From NCBI GenBank assembly GCA_900752015.1, contig CAADTZ010000016.1, positions 1 to 43,174 on the forward strand: DNA of 43,174 nt, in the 5' to 3' direction. The position numbers were made by a program, and so were the translations under genes. The notes beneath the pieces were generated by a model that was not told where the DNA came from, made no database searches, and was given only the letters and a program-made list of their open reading frames with translations. Below, piece by piece: positions 31,367 through 39,556 of this stretch (position 1 is its first letter; the number at the start of each line of letters is the position of its first letter). This stretch comes from an uncultured Collinsella sp. (GTDB lineage Bacteria; Actinomycetota; Coriobacteriia; Coriobacteriales; Coriobacteriaceae).

Positions 31367-32809
31367 GTGCTTAATAGATTCCGCATGCTTGTCGCCTGTG
31401 CTTTGACCTTCGCGCTTTGCTGGGTGCCGGGATTTGCGTTTGCTGGGGACGCTGAGGACGGGGCCCAGGTTGCTGCGATCGCTCATGGGCTTTCCTATGG
31501 GATCGAGGGTTTTGAGCGGTTGGCCAAGGGGACCGCTCGTGCCATGGAGGGCCAGCCTGAGGGCTACCGGTTTCCCGTTAACGAGGACGTGGACCTTGTA
31601 GTGGCGCCTGCTGCCGATCGCGTTGTGGTGTGGATATCGCCCAAGGCGGTCGAGAAGTTTGGTTTGGATCCGCAGGACAACGAGTGCGTATCGGGTCTCA
31701 AAGCCCTCGTCTGTGAACTCGACAGCGCAAACTGCATGGGAGGTGCGCAGCTGGGGGACGTGGATCTTCCCTGGTATGTTACGGCGGAAACAACGTTTGA
31801 TGCCGGCGGGTATACCTATGGCTTTGACGAGCGCGGTGCGGATGGGGACCGCTATGTGGTGATTGCATCAGCCTCGGGTGATGCCAAGGGCGGCGCGCGT
31901 TGGCTTGATAGTGCTCAAATGGTTGAAGCATCGTCTGTCGTGTTGCGGGATGAGCAGGCCCCCTTGACCTCTCTGGCCTCCTTTTTGGGCGGCATCGACT
32001 ACCGTCCGTTTTGGGTGTCTATCAAAACGAGCGGCCTTGCCCTCGTTATTGCCTTTGCACTGGGCCTGTTTGCCGCATGGAAGACCATGGGTACTACGAG
32101 CCGTATCAAGGGCCTGCTGGACTCGGTCTTTACCGTCCCCATGGTGCTGCCGCCTACGGTCTGCGGCTTTCTGCTGCTTATGCTATTTGGCCGCTCGACC
32201 GGGGTGGGCCAGTGGCTGATCGCGCACGGCGTCTCGATCGTCTTTACGTGGCCCGCGGCGGGGATATCTGCCGTGGTGGTGTCGTTTCCCCTGGTCTACC
32301 GTACGGCGCTCGGTGCCTTCGAGAGCCTCGACACGCAGATGCTCGACGCCGCGCGAACCTTGGGATGGCCCGAACGTCGCATCTTCACCAAGCTTATGAT
32401 GCCGCTTGGTTGGCCCTCGATTGCCGCCGGCACGGTGCTCGCCTTCGCGCGTGCCATGGGCGAGTTTGGCTGCACCCTGTTCTTTGCGGGCAACTATGCC
32501 GGCATTACCCAGACCATCCCCATCGCCATCTACTTTGAGTGGATGGGCGGCAACACGTCGGTGGCTCTCTTTTGGGTTGTCGTCGTGATCGCCTTTAGCT
32601 TCTTGGTCATCCTGTTTATCAACATGTACACGGCGCACTCGCAAAAGTATCGCGAGCGGGGCCTTTCCCGCGCGGAGCGCAAGCAGGCCAAAGATTTCGC
32701 CGGACAGGGCGATTCGCTCGACCCAGTCGGCGGCGATGCGCTGCGCATCGATCGCGAGGCATTGGCCGAGCTTATGCGCGATGACACGGTCGCAAAGGGA
32801 GGTCGATAG
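31367..32809 (+). CDS. modB: ModB permease fused to a secreted N-terminal domain
   Basis: The C-terminal half (about 215-445) is a standard molybdate ABC permease: several hydrophobic helices, with the EAA loop region MLDAARTLGWPERRIFTKLMMPLG near residues 327-350 in two parts and AMGEFGCTLFFAGN. The N-terminal half is unusual: a signal-like sequence (about 1-26, ending AFA), then an outer domain of about 180 residues with three cysteines (107, 116, 123) that I do not recognise. ModB is usually about 220-280 residues. The GTG at 31367 (ggag upstream) fits; a start at 31298 would add a poorly supported extension. A poorly conserved acidic tail follows. Ends 3 bases before modC. Confidence 0.85.
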   Translation: MLNRFRMLVACALTFALCWVPGFAFAGDAEDGAQVAAIAHGLSYGIEGFERLAKGTARAMEGQPEGYRFPVNEDVDLVVAPAADRVVVWISPKAVEKFGLDPQDNECVSGLKALVCELDSANCMGGAQLGDVDLPWYVTAETTFDAGGYTYGFDERGADGDRYVVIASASGDAKGGARWLDSAQMVEASSVVLRDEQAPLTSLASFLGGIDYRPFWVSIKTSGLALVIAFALGLFAAWKTMGTTSRIKGLLDSVFTVPMVLPPTVCGFLLLMLFGRSTGVGQWLIAHGVSIVFTWPAAGISAVVVSFPLVYRTALGAFESLDTQMLDAARTLGWPERRIFTKLMMPLGWPSIAAGTVLAFARAMGEFGCTLFFAGNYAGITQTIPIAIYFEWMGGNTSVALFWVVVVIAFSFLVILFINMYTAHSQKYRERGLSRAERKQAKDFAGQGDSLDPVGGDALRIDREALAELMRDDTVAKGGR

Positions 32810-32812
32810 GCC

Positions 32813-33883
32813 ATGTCGCTCGTTCTGGATATAAAAAAGCACTATCCCGGGTTTATGCTCGACATGCAGCTTGAGGCCGGCGAGGAGCGCGTGGCGTTGC
32901 TCGGCGCCTCGGGTTGCGGCAAGAGCTGCACACTTCGCTGCATTGCCGGTGTGGAGACGCCCGACGAGGGCAAGATCGTCGTCAACGGCGTGACCTTTTT
33001 TGACTCGGCGGCGGGCATCAACCTGTCGCCACAGGCGCGCAAATGCGCCCTGCTGTTCCAAAACTATCAGCTGTTTCCTAACATGACGGTGGCCGATAAC
33101 GTATGCGCCGGTGTAAAGGATGCGGGCGACGCCGCCGCACGCAAAAAGCTCGCCGAGCGCTATCTGAGCATTTTCGGTCTAGCCGATTTTGCCGACCGCT
33201 ACCCCGCGCGCCTTTCGGGCGGGCAGCAGCAACGCGTGGCGCTTGCCCGTATGGTGGCGGCGCATCCGGGCATCTTTATGTTCGACGAGCCCATGAGCGC
33301 GCTCGATTCCTATCTTAAGAGCGCACTCGAGCAGAACATGCTCGACCTGTTCGACGTCTGTAACCGCACCGTGCTCTACGTGAGCCATGACATCGACGAG
33401 GCGTGCCGCCTGTGCCAGCGCATCTGCGTGATGCACGACGGGCATGTTGAGGAGATCGGCTCTGTCGAGGACGTGGTCCGCCGTCCGCAGACGCTGGCGG
33501 CACTGCGCCTGACGGGCTGCAAGAACACAAGCCGGGCGCGCAAGATCGGCGACGAAGAAGTTGGGGCTCTCGACTGGGGCATGACCTTTAATGTGGGTCG
33601 CGAGGTTCCCGACGATGTTGCCTACTTGGGTATTCGTGCGAGCTACTTCCATGTGGACAACCGTGCCGAGCGGGGCCGCAACAGCTACGACCTGCACGTG
33701 GCGCGCGTGAGCGATTCGCGTTTTGAACGCCTGGTGCTGTTGGATGTGCCGCGCGTCGATGCGCCCACGCGTCTGCAGTGGAAGGTCAACAAAGTGGGCA
33801 TGCCTGTTGACGAGCTGCCGCAAGCAGGCGAGACGCTTCGCATGCATTTTGATGCCAGCAGGATCCATTTGGTTTGTCGATAG
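32813..33883 (+). CDS. modC: Molybdate ABC transporter ATP-binding protein ModC
   Basis: The 356-residue ATPase has Walker A GASGCGKS (31-38), a Q loop in LLFQNYQLFP (80-89), the ABC signature LSGGQQQR (134-141), Walker B IFMFDEP (154-160) and the H loop in VSHDIDEA. The C-terminal third (about 240-356) is a mop-like regulatory domain, as in ModC. ATG has aaagggagg upstream. It follows modB by 3 bases, so the three genes form one operon. Ends with a terminator. Confidence 0.93.
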   Translation: MSLVLDIKKHYPGFMLDMQLEAGEERVALLGASGCGKSCTLRCIAGVETPDEGKIVVNGVTFFDSAAGINLSPQARKCALLFQNYQLFPNMTVADNVCAGVKDAGDAAARKKLAERYLSIFGLADFADRYPARLSGGQQQRVALARMVAAHPGIFMFDEPMSALDSYLKSALEQNMLDLFDVCNRTVLYVSHDIDEACRLCQRICVMHDGHVEEIGSVEDVVRRPQTLAALRLTGCKNTSRARKIGDEEVGALDWGMTFNVGREVPDDVAYLGIRASYFHVDNRAERGRNSYDLHVARVSDSRFERLVLLDVPRVDAPTRLQWKVNKVGMPVDELPQAGETLRMHFDASRIHLVCR

Positions 33884-33894
33884 CGCCGGGTAAT

Positions 33895-33931
33895 GCCGTC
33901 GGGGCATATAAGCCTCGGCGGCTTTGTTTTT
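33895..33931 (+). terminator. Terminator after modC
   Basis: A 10-bp stem with two G-T pairs, gccgtcgggg (33895-33904) / cctcggcggc (33913-33922), is followed by tttgttttt. Confidence 0.75.
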
Positions 33932-33950
33932 GCCGTTCGCCGAATGAGGA

Positions 33951-33978
33951 ATGACAAACTCTTATCAATTAAGATAAT
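33951..33978 (+). promoter_or_regulatory. Promoter with palindromic operator for the dehydratase-selenium operon
   Basis: ATGACA (33951-33956) and GATAAT (33973-33978) are 16 bases apart. The palindrome ttatc-aattaa-gataa (33962-33977) covers the spacer and -10 box, so a dimeric repressor could bind there. The 5' leader then has two hairpins: tcaacggt/accgttga (34019-34050) and agttga/tcaact (34054-34067), the second just before the leader ORF ribosome site. Confidence 0.5.
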
Positions 33979-34086
33979 TATTTATTAAGCGATGGCACAC
34001 GACGCTGTCGTACGAATGTCAACGGTGTTCGCATGGTCGGCGACCGTTGATATAGTTGACCTCAACTGGTAAAGGAGGGTGCGCAC

Positions 34087-34155
34087 ATGCCGCAGATGAC
34101 ATATATTCGCCGCGTTGCCGCGCGCGCCCTGTATATGGCTCGGAGTCGCATATGA
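34087..34155 (+). CDS. 22-residue basic leader peptide before the dehydratase operon
   Basis: ATG at 34087 with an excellent ribosome site (aaaggaggg, 34071-34079). Encodes 22 residues starting MPQMTYIRRVAARAL and ending in SRI, with five arginines and two tyrosines, no acidic residue. It lies in the 5' leader of the operon, 160 bases before the first large gene. A frame beginning at an overlapping ATGA (34152) continues for 56 codons and overlaps the next gene by 8 bases; that second ORF is less convincing. It may be a regulatory leader peptide; no function is claimed. Confidence 0.4.
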   Translation: MPQMTYIRRVAARALYMARSRI

Positions 34156-34314
34156 GCAGGTATGTTCACGGCTCCGGGAGAGACGACGCACAACTAAATA
34201 ATCGACCGCAAAGCAGGTTCCCTAAAATTCCGGGTTTGAGCACGGCCGGGCAATCGCCGTCCGTCGTGCATCGATACCGCTGTTATCCATTTTTGGTTCG
34301 AGAGGGGAACCGTC

Positions 34315-35598
34315 ATGGCTGAAGAATTTGATTTCCATCCGATGTGGGAGAGCCTCGGCATGAATCTTGCCGACCACGACATGCTGCTGGGCGCCGTGGG
34401 CCAGATGTACGGCGATATGTTCCTGACGCAGAACAATCGCCCCAAGTCCACGTCCTACCTGGACTTTGTGGCCACCAACATCCATAGCGGCCGCATTAAG
34501 GAGATGCTCGACAAGAAGGAGGCTGGCGAGGCCACCAAGATCGTGGGTTCGTTCTGCGTGTACGTGCCCGAGGAGATCGTACTTGCCTGCGACGGTATCC
34601 CCGTGGGTCTGTGCTCTGGTGCCGATTGGGCAGCCGATAGGGTCGAGGAGCACCTGCCGCGCAACACCTGTCCGCTTATCAAGAGCTTTGCCGGCTTTAA
34701 GCTGGGCGAGGTCTGCCCCTACATTGAGTCGAGTGACCTGGTGGTAGGCGAGAACACCTGCGATGGCAAGAAGAAGGCCTACGAGTTCTTTGCAACGCAA
34801 AAGAACATGTACGTCATGGATATTCCCAACGTGCACGACGAGTCGACGCTCGTGACCTGGAAGGCCGAGGTCAAGAAACTCGCCGCCAAGATCGAGGAAG
34901 AGTGCGGCGTCAAGATTACGCCCGAGCGTCTGAAGGCTGCCATCCACGCCGTCAATGAGAAGCGTCGCGCCCTGCAGCGCCTCGCTGCGACCCGCGCTGC
35001 CGACCCTGCGCCCATCAGCGGTCTCGACAGCCTGCTGACCGTTCAGGCCGCCTTTATGGACGACACACCGCGTCTGACCGGAGCCATCAACGATATGGCG
35101 GCTGAGTGCGAGCAGCGTGTCGAGGCCAGCGAGGGCGTGGCACCCAAGGGGACCAAGCGCATCCTGTACACCGGTACGCCCATGGCCGTGCCCAACTGGA
35201 AGCTGTTCAACCTTATCGAGAAGGCCGGCGGCGTTGTGGTAGGCGAGGAGTCCTGCACGGGCTCGCGCTACTACAAGGACCTGGTCGACGAGTCCGGCGA
35301 GACGGTTGACGAGATGCTCGACGCCATCGCCGAGCGCTACTTTAAGATCAACTGCGCCGTCTTTACGCCCAACGATCAGCGTATGAAAGACATTGTCCAG
35401 ATGGCCCAGGACCTACATGCCGACGGCATCGTCGACGTGGCTCTGCAGTTCTGCACGCTCTACGAGATGGAGTCGTTTGCCGTGGAGAAGGCTGCCGAGG
35501 AGGCAGGCATTCCGTTTATGCACATCACGACAGACTACGCCGGCGAGGATGCAGGCCAACTGCAAACCAGGATTGAGGCTTTCTTGGAAACCATTTAG
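34315..35598 (+). CDS. 2-Hydroxyacyl-CoA dehydratase-like, double-cubane type protein (A)
   Basis: Member of the HgdB/FldC/YjiM family of iron-sulfur proteins. The 427 residues have cysteines at 81, 100, 119, 134, 149, 314, 347 and 380; eight of these have partners in the next gene. VGENTCDGKKKAYE (144-157) is the motif I associate with the YjiM/double-cubane protein branch, not with true HgdA/HgdB subunits. Double-cubane proteins accept very low-potential electrons from an ATP-driven activase and reduce small molecules. The substrate is unknown. ATG is preceded by gagagggg. First gene of a probable seven-gene operon. Confidence 0.85.
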   Translation: MAEEFDFHPMWESLGMNLADHDMLLGAVGQMYGDMFLTQNNRPKSTSYLDFVATNIHSGRIKEMLDKKEAGEATKIVGSFCVYVPEEIVLACDGIPVGLCSGADWAADRVEEHLPRNTCPLIKSFAGFKLGEVCPYIESSDLVVGENTCDGKKKAYEFFATQKNMYVMDIPNVHDESTLVTWKAEVKKLAAKIEEECGVKITPERLKAAIHAVNEKRRALQRLAATRAADPAPISGLDSLLTVQAAFMDDTPRLTGAINDMAAECEQRVEASEGVAPKGTKRILYTGTPMAVPNWKLFNLIEKAGGVVVGEESCTGSRYYKDLVDESGETVDEMLDAIAERYFKINCAVFTPNDQRMKDIVQMAQDLHADGIVDVALQFCTLYEMESFAVEKAAEEAGIPFMHITTDYAGEDAGQLQTRIEAFLETI

Positions 35599-35752
35599 GG
35601 CTATCCGGTCCAGCGGCTTCCCCAAGCACCCGATCTTGCCGTTCAAACCATCGCTTGCATACCAAAGTACGCGGCGCTCCTCTTTCACGGCAACCTCGGG
35701 CACCTGGGAAAGCCGTTTCCTTGGTTGGTTAAAAGGTTTGTTAAGGAGTTAT

Positions 35753-36916
35753 ATGTCGGAAAATATTGAGCAGCCGTTGCCGTCCACGTTTGAGGAGTTC
35801 AACGAGCAACGCAAGGCGGCGTTTATTCGCGTCAAGGATTATAAGCAGGCGGGTAATCGCCTGGTCGGTTTTCTGTGCAGCTACACGCCGCTCGAGATTA
35901 TCGATGCCGCGGGGGCTGCGAGCGTGGCGCTGTGCGGCACGTCCGACGAGGTGATTCCCGAGGCCGAGAAGGTGCTGCCGGCAAACCTCTGCCCGCTCAT
36001 CAAGTCGACGTACGGTTTTGCCTATTCGCAAAAGTGCCCGTTTACGTACTTTAGCGACATGATCATCGGCGAGACCACCTGCGACGGCAAGAAGAAGATG
36101 TACGAGCTACTCAACGAGCTTAAGCGCACGCACATTCTGCACCTGCCGCAGGGTCGCGATCGCGCCTACGAGCGTGAGGGCTGGTACGAGGAGTGCCGTC
36201 TGCTCAAGGAAGAGCTCGAGAACTTCTACGGCATCACTATCACCGATGACGACCTGCGCGTCGCCGTCCGTCGTCGCAATCGCCTGCGTGCTGCCCAGCT
36301 CGAGATGTTTGCGCTGCAGGCCAACCAGCCGGCGGCTATGAGCGGCGTCGACCTGATGAGCACCATGTTTGCCGGTACGTTCAGCTTTGATATCGAGGCC
36401 TATACGCAGCAGCTGGAGCAAAAGGTTGTCAAGCTGCGCGAGGCCTACGACGCGGGCGAGCGCCCGGTTGCGGCGGATGCCAAGCGCATTCTGATTACCG
36501 GCTGCCCGGTGGGCGGCGTGATCAACAAGATTGGCCGCACCATCGAGTCCAACGGCGGCGTGGTTGTGTGCATGGACGACTGCTCGGGCGAGCGCACGGC
36601 GGCCATGATGATCGACCCGGAGGCTCCCGACATCCTGCGCGCCATTGCCGACCGCTACCTGGATATCAACTGCTCGGTCATGACGCCCAACGACGGACGC
36701 ATGGAAAACACCTTGGCCATGTGCGAGAAGTATCACGTCGATGGGGTAGTGGAGAGCGTGCTGCAGGCCTGCCACACCTTTAACGTGGAGAGCGCGCGCA
36801 TGCAGGAGGCCGTCGAGGGTGCGGGTATTCCGTATATGAAGATCGAGACCGACTACAGCAACGGTGACATGGGCCAGATCGAGACCCGCATCGCCGCTTT
36901 TATCGAGACCCTGTAG
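35753..36916 (+). CDS. 2-Hydroxyacyl-CoA dehydratase-like, double-cubane type protein (B)
   Basis: The paralogue of the preceding protein, 387 residues. Cysteines 42, 61, 80, 95, 110, 277, 307 and 340 align with those of protein A by motif (NLCPLIKS, KCPF, GETTCDGKKKMYELL, INCSVMTPNDGRME). It also has extra cysteines at 251 and 273. A and B may form a heterodimer, or B may be an independent enzyme. The ATG at 35753 has aaggag 6 bases upstream; the long in-frame extension before it is not family-like. A 154-base gap separates it from A without a clear terminator. Confidence 0.85.
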   Translation: MSENIEQPLPSTFEEFNEQRKAAFIRVKDYKQAGNRLVGFLCSYTPLEIIDAAGAASVALCGTSDEVIPEAEKVLPANLCPLIKSTYGFAYSQKCPFTYFSDMIIGETTCDGKKKMYELLNELKRTHILHLPQGRDRAYEREGWYEECRLLKEELENFYGITITDDDLRVAVRRRNRLRAAQLEMFALQANQPAAMSGVDLMSTMFAGTFSFDIEAYTQQLEQKVVKLREAYDAGERPVAADAKRILITGCPVGGVINKIGRTIESNGGVVVCMDDCSGERTAAMMIDPEAPDILRAIADRYLDINCSVMTPNDGRMENTLAMCEKYHVDGVVESVLQACHTFNVESARMQEAVEGAGIPYMKIETDYSNGDMGQIETRIAAFIETL

Positions 36917-36966
36917 GACGAACGCGGCAAGGGGACAGCCGCTTTGCCGCATAGAAGGAGGATGCC

Positions 36967-37731
36967 GTGGTTGGCATTGGTATCGACATAGGCTCGACGG
37001 CCGCGAAGGCTGCGGTTGCGGAGACGGATGGCGCCATTGCGTGGACCTGCGTCATGCCGACGGGATATTCGTCGGTCGATGCGGCCGAGCGTCTGCGCGG
37101 CGAGCTTGCCGCGGCTGGCTATGACGTGGCTGCCGACGACGTGCGCGTGATCGCGACTGGCTACGGCCGTGTCGCCGTGCCCTATGCGCACAAGGTCGTG
37201 ACCGAGATCACCTGCCACGGTACCGGTGCCGTACGTCTGTTTGGCGACCACGGCACCGTGATCGATGTGGGTGGTCAGGACACCAAGGTCATTCAGCTTA
37301 AAAGTGGCCGCGTGGCCAAGTTTGCCATGAACGACAAGTGCGCCGCCGGCACGGGGCGCTTTTTGGAGATCATGGCCGACCGCCTGGGCATTACCCAGCA
37401 ACAGATGGCCGACCTGGCGCGTTCCGGCGAGCCTACCAAGATCAGCAGCATGTGCACGGTGTTTGCCGAAAGCGAGGTCATCAGCCTCATCGGTCGCGGT
37501 GAGCCGCGCGAGAACATTGCGCGTGGCGTGATCGACAGCGTGGTTTCGCGCGTGGTGACCATGGCCGGGCAGGCCGCGGGCGCCCCGTACTACCTGACCG
37601 GCGGCCTGTGCGAGAACGCCTTCGTGGTGGAGCGGTTGGGCGAGCTGCTGGGGTCGCCGGTGACCACCTCACCCCAGGCTCGCTTTGCCGGTGCCATCGG
37701 CGCGGCGATTCGCGCACAGGCGCTCAATTAA
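36967..37731 (+). CDS. ASKHA-family activase for the dehydratase-like proteins (HgdC type)
   Basis: ATP-dependent iron-sulfur protein that transfers an electron at low potential to its dehydratase or double-cubane partner. The 254 residues have GIDIGSTAAKAAV (4-16), DVGGQDTKVI (100-109) and the two cluster cysteines Cys125 in NDKCAAGTGRF and Cys163 in SSMCTVFAESEVI, which together bridge one [4Fe-4S] cluster across a homodimer. The length is as in HgdC/FldI/YjiL. The start is GTG at 36967 with agaaggagg upstream. It lies 50 bases after protein B, and its presence supports the redox role of A and B. Confidence 0.93.
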   Translation: MVGIGIDIGSTAAKAAVAETDGAIAWTCVMPTGYSSVDAAERLRGELAAAGYDVAADDVRVIATGYGRVAVPYAHKVVTEITCHGTGAVRLFGDHGTVIDVGGQDTKVIQLKSGRVAKFAMNDKCAAGTGRFLEIMADRLGITQQQMADLARSGEPTKISSMCTVFAESEVISLIGRGEPRENIARGVIDSVVSRVVTMAGQAAGAPYYLTGGLCENAFVVERLGELLGSPVTTSPQARFAGAIGAAIRAQALN

Positions 37732-37756
37732 TGCATCCGTCGCAGGCTCGCATTCA

Positions 37757-37762
37757 TGCGTA
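37757..37762 (+). promoter_or_regulatory. Possible internal -10 box before selD
   Basis: TATACT, 40 bases before selD, without a clear -35. The 70-base gap also holds the strong ribosome site gagaggagg. Confidence 0.25.
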
Positions 37763-37801
37763 TACTGGGAGAAAATGATTGACCGATGAGAGGAGGTATC
37801 G

Positions 37802-38851
37802 ATGGCTGACGATCAGATTAAGCTCACGTCTATGACGGCCGCGAGCGGTTGAGCTGCTAAGCTGGCTCCCGGAGCCCTCGCCCAGGTCCTGGGCGACTTG
37901 CCCAATGTGCATAACGACAACCTGCTCGTGGGGTTCGATACCTCCGACGATGCGAGTGTCTTCCGCGTAGGGGAGAACCTGGGGCTCGTGCAGTCCATCG
38001 ACTTCTTCCCGCCGATGGTCGACGACCCGTTCCTGTTTGGCCAGATCGCCGCAGCCAACTCGCTGTCGGACATCTACGCCATGGGCGGGCGGCCGAGCCA
38101 TGCCATGAACTTGCTGTGCATCCCGAGCTGTCTGGGCGTCGAGGTCGCCGGTCAGATTCTGGCGGGCGGCGCAGACAAGTGCGTCGAGGCGGGTTGCTCC
38201 ATCGCGGGCGGCCACACCATCAACGACGACGAGCCCAAGTACGGCCTGTCCGTGAGCGGCTTTGTCGCGCTCGATCGCATGCTCGCCAACAGCGGTGCAT
38301 GCGTGGGCGATGTTCTGCTGCTGACCAAGGCGATCGGCTCGGGCATTATCACCACGGCCATTAAGGGCGAGCTCATCGAGCAGGACGAGGCCGCGGCCAT
38401 GTTTGACTCGATGCGCACCCTCAACGAGGCTCCGATTCGTCTGGCCGAGGGACTTGAGCTTCACGGCTGCACCGACATTACGGGCTTTGGTCTGATCGGG
38501 CACGCGTGCGAGATGGCCGAGGGCTCGGGCGTGCAAGTTGAGCTTGCGTCGGGGGCGGTACCGCTCTTTGACCAGGTGCTCGACATGGCGCGTCTGGGCA
38601 TTATCCCCGCGGGCTCCTACCGCAACCAGGACTTCTTTGACCCGCGCGTGGCTGCCGACGAGGACCTGGAGCCGGGCATGCTGGATGCGCTGTACGATCC
38701 GCAGACGTCTGGTGGCCTGCTTATCGCGGCACCTGCTGCCGATGTGGATGAGCTTGCGCGCCGTCTGCATGCCGAGGGTCGCATCGCCGCCGTCGTCGGT
38801 CGCGTGTGCGAGCCGGTGCCAGGCGGTCCTGCCGTTCGCGTTGTGCATTAA
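37802..38851 (+). CDS. selD: Selenide, water dikinase SelD containing selenocysteine (TGA at codon 17)
   Basis: Makes selenophosphate from selenide and ATP. The frame begins at ATG 37802 (gagaggagg 5 bases upstream) and runs MADDQIKLTSMTAASG, then TGA (37850-37852), then AAKLAPGAL. This stop is in frame with the rest of SelD and sits at the catalytic position (E. coli Cys17; Sec in Haemophilus). Reading through gives 349 residues with full SelD motifs: VGFDTSDDASVF, DDPFLFGQIAAANSLSDIYAMGG in parts, GGHTINDDEP and GFGLIGHACEMA. A hairpin with a GGT-containing loop follows the TGA. E. coli Cys19 is replaced by Ala here. A caller that treats TGA as stop would start the gene at 37898 and lose the active site. 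Confidence 0.95.
37853..37900 (+). promoter_or_regulatory. Candidate bacterial SECIS element of selD
   Basis: Downstream of the TGA, cgccca (37879-37884) pairs with tgggcg (37890-37895) around the loop ggtcc, whose GGT resembles the GGU loop of the E. coli fdhF SECIS that SelB binds. A smaller ggct/agcc hairpin lies between TGA and this stem. The loop is farther from the TGA (about 33 bases) than in fdhF, so the exact fold is uncertain. Confidence 0.5.
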
Positions 38852-38867
38852 GGAAAACCGTTTATGC

Positions 38868-38891
38868 GACCGCCTACTGTTCTGGGCGGTC
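38868..38891 (+). other. Hairpin between selD and yedF
   Basis: gaccgcc (38868-38874) pairs with ggcggtc (38885-38891), followed by ccttttg just before the yedF ribosome site. It could be a weak attenuator or a processing site within the operon. Confidence 0.45.
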
Positions 38892-38910
38892 CCTTTTGAA
38901 AGGAAAAACT

Positions 38911-39537
38911 ATGTCTACCAAGATTGAAGTCAATGCCATGGGCGATGGCTGCCCGCTGCCCGTCGTCAAGACGCTCAAAGCTCTGAAGCAGCTCGATGGC
39001 GAGGGCACCGTCGTGACCTCGGTCGATAACGAGACCGCCGTCAAGAACATCTCCAAGATGGCGCAGGAGAAGGGTTGCACGGCCTCGGTCGAGAAGGTTT
39101 CTGACGCCGAGTGGCACGTGACCGTGGCGACCTCTGGCGCCGTTGCCGTGGCCGATCCCGAGCAGGATGGCGCTGTCTTCTGTGATGCCAGCGCCGGCAA
39201 GGGCAAGCTCGTCATTTCCGTCTACACCGACTGCATGGGCCGTGGCGACGACGAGCTGGGCCACAAGCTCATGAAGGCCTTCATCTTTGCCGTGACGCAG
39301 CAGGAGGAGCTGCCCGCGACTATGCTGTTCTACAACGGCGGTGCCAAGCTCACCGTAGAGGGCTCTCCGGTGCTCGACGACCTGAAGGGCCTGGCCGAGC
39401 AGGGTGTCGAGATTCTCACCTGCGGTACCTGCCTCGACCACTATGGCATTAAAGACCAGCTTGCGGTGGGCGAGGTCACCAACATGTACGTGATCGTGGA
39501 GAAGATGGAGCAGGCTGTGCGCGTTGTGCGCCCGTAG
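38911..39537 (+). CDS. yedF: Selenium metabolism protein YedF
   Basis: A 208-residue two-domain protein: an N-terminal TusA/SirA-like domain with DGCPLPVVKT (12-21, Cys14) and a C-terminal DsrE-like domain with VYTDCMGRGDDELGHKLMKAF and TCGTCLDHYG (about 177-186). Proteins of this build are marker genes of selenium utilisation and are thought to carry Se or S as a persulfide-like species. The ATG at 38911 has gaaaggaaa upstream. It lies 59 bases after selD and is followed by a DUF3343 gene and a desulfurase, the standard order. Confidence 0.93.
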   Translation: MSTKIEVNAMGDGCPLPVVKTLKALKQLDGEGTVVTSVDNETAVKNISKMAQEKGCTASVEKVSDAEWHVTVATSGAVAVADPEQDGAVFCDASAGKGKLVISVYTDCMGRGDDELGHKLMKAFIFAVTQQEELPATMLFYNGGAKLTVEGSPVLDDLKGLAEQGVEILTCGTCLDHYGIKDQLAVGEVTNMYVIVEKMEQAVRVVRP

Positions 39538-39556
39538 CGTATTGGTTGGAGTTGCC

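Noticed and set aside
34056..34322. An 88-codon frame before the first dehydratase-like gene
   Set aside because: Its first half overlaps the better 22-codon leader ORF in another frame, its own start has no ribosome site, and it overlaps the dehydratase-like gene. The coupled later start (34152) is possible but unsupported.
35393..35752. N-terminal extension of dehydratase-like protein B
   Set aside because: It is rich in Arg/Ser/Pro and overlaps the end of protein A in another frame; the ATG at 35753 has taaggag upstream.
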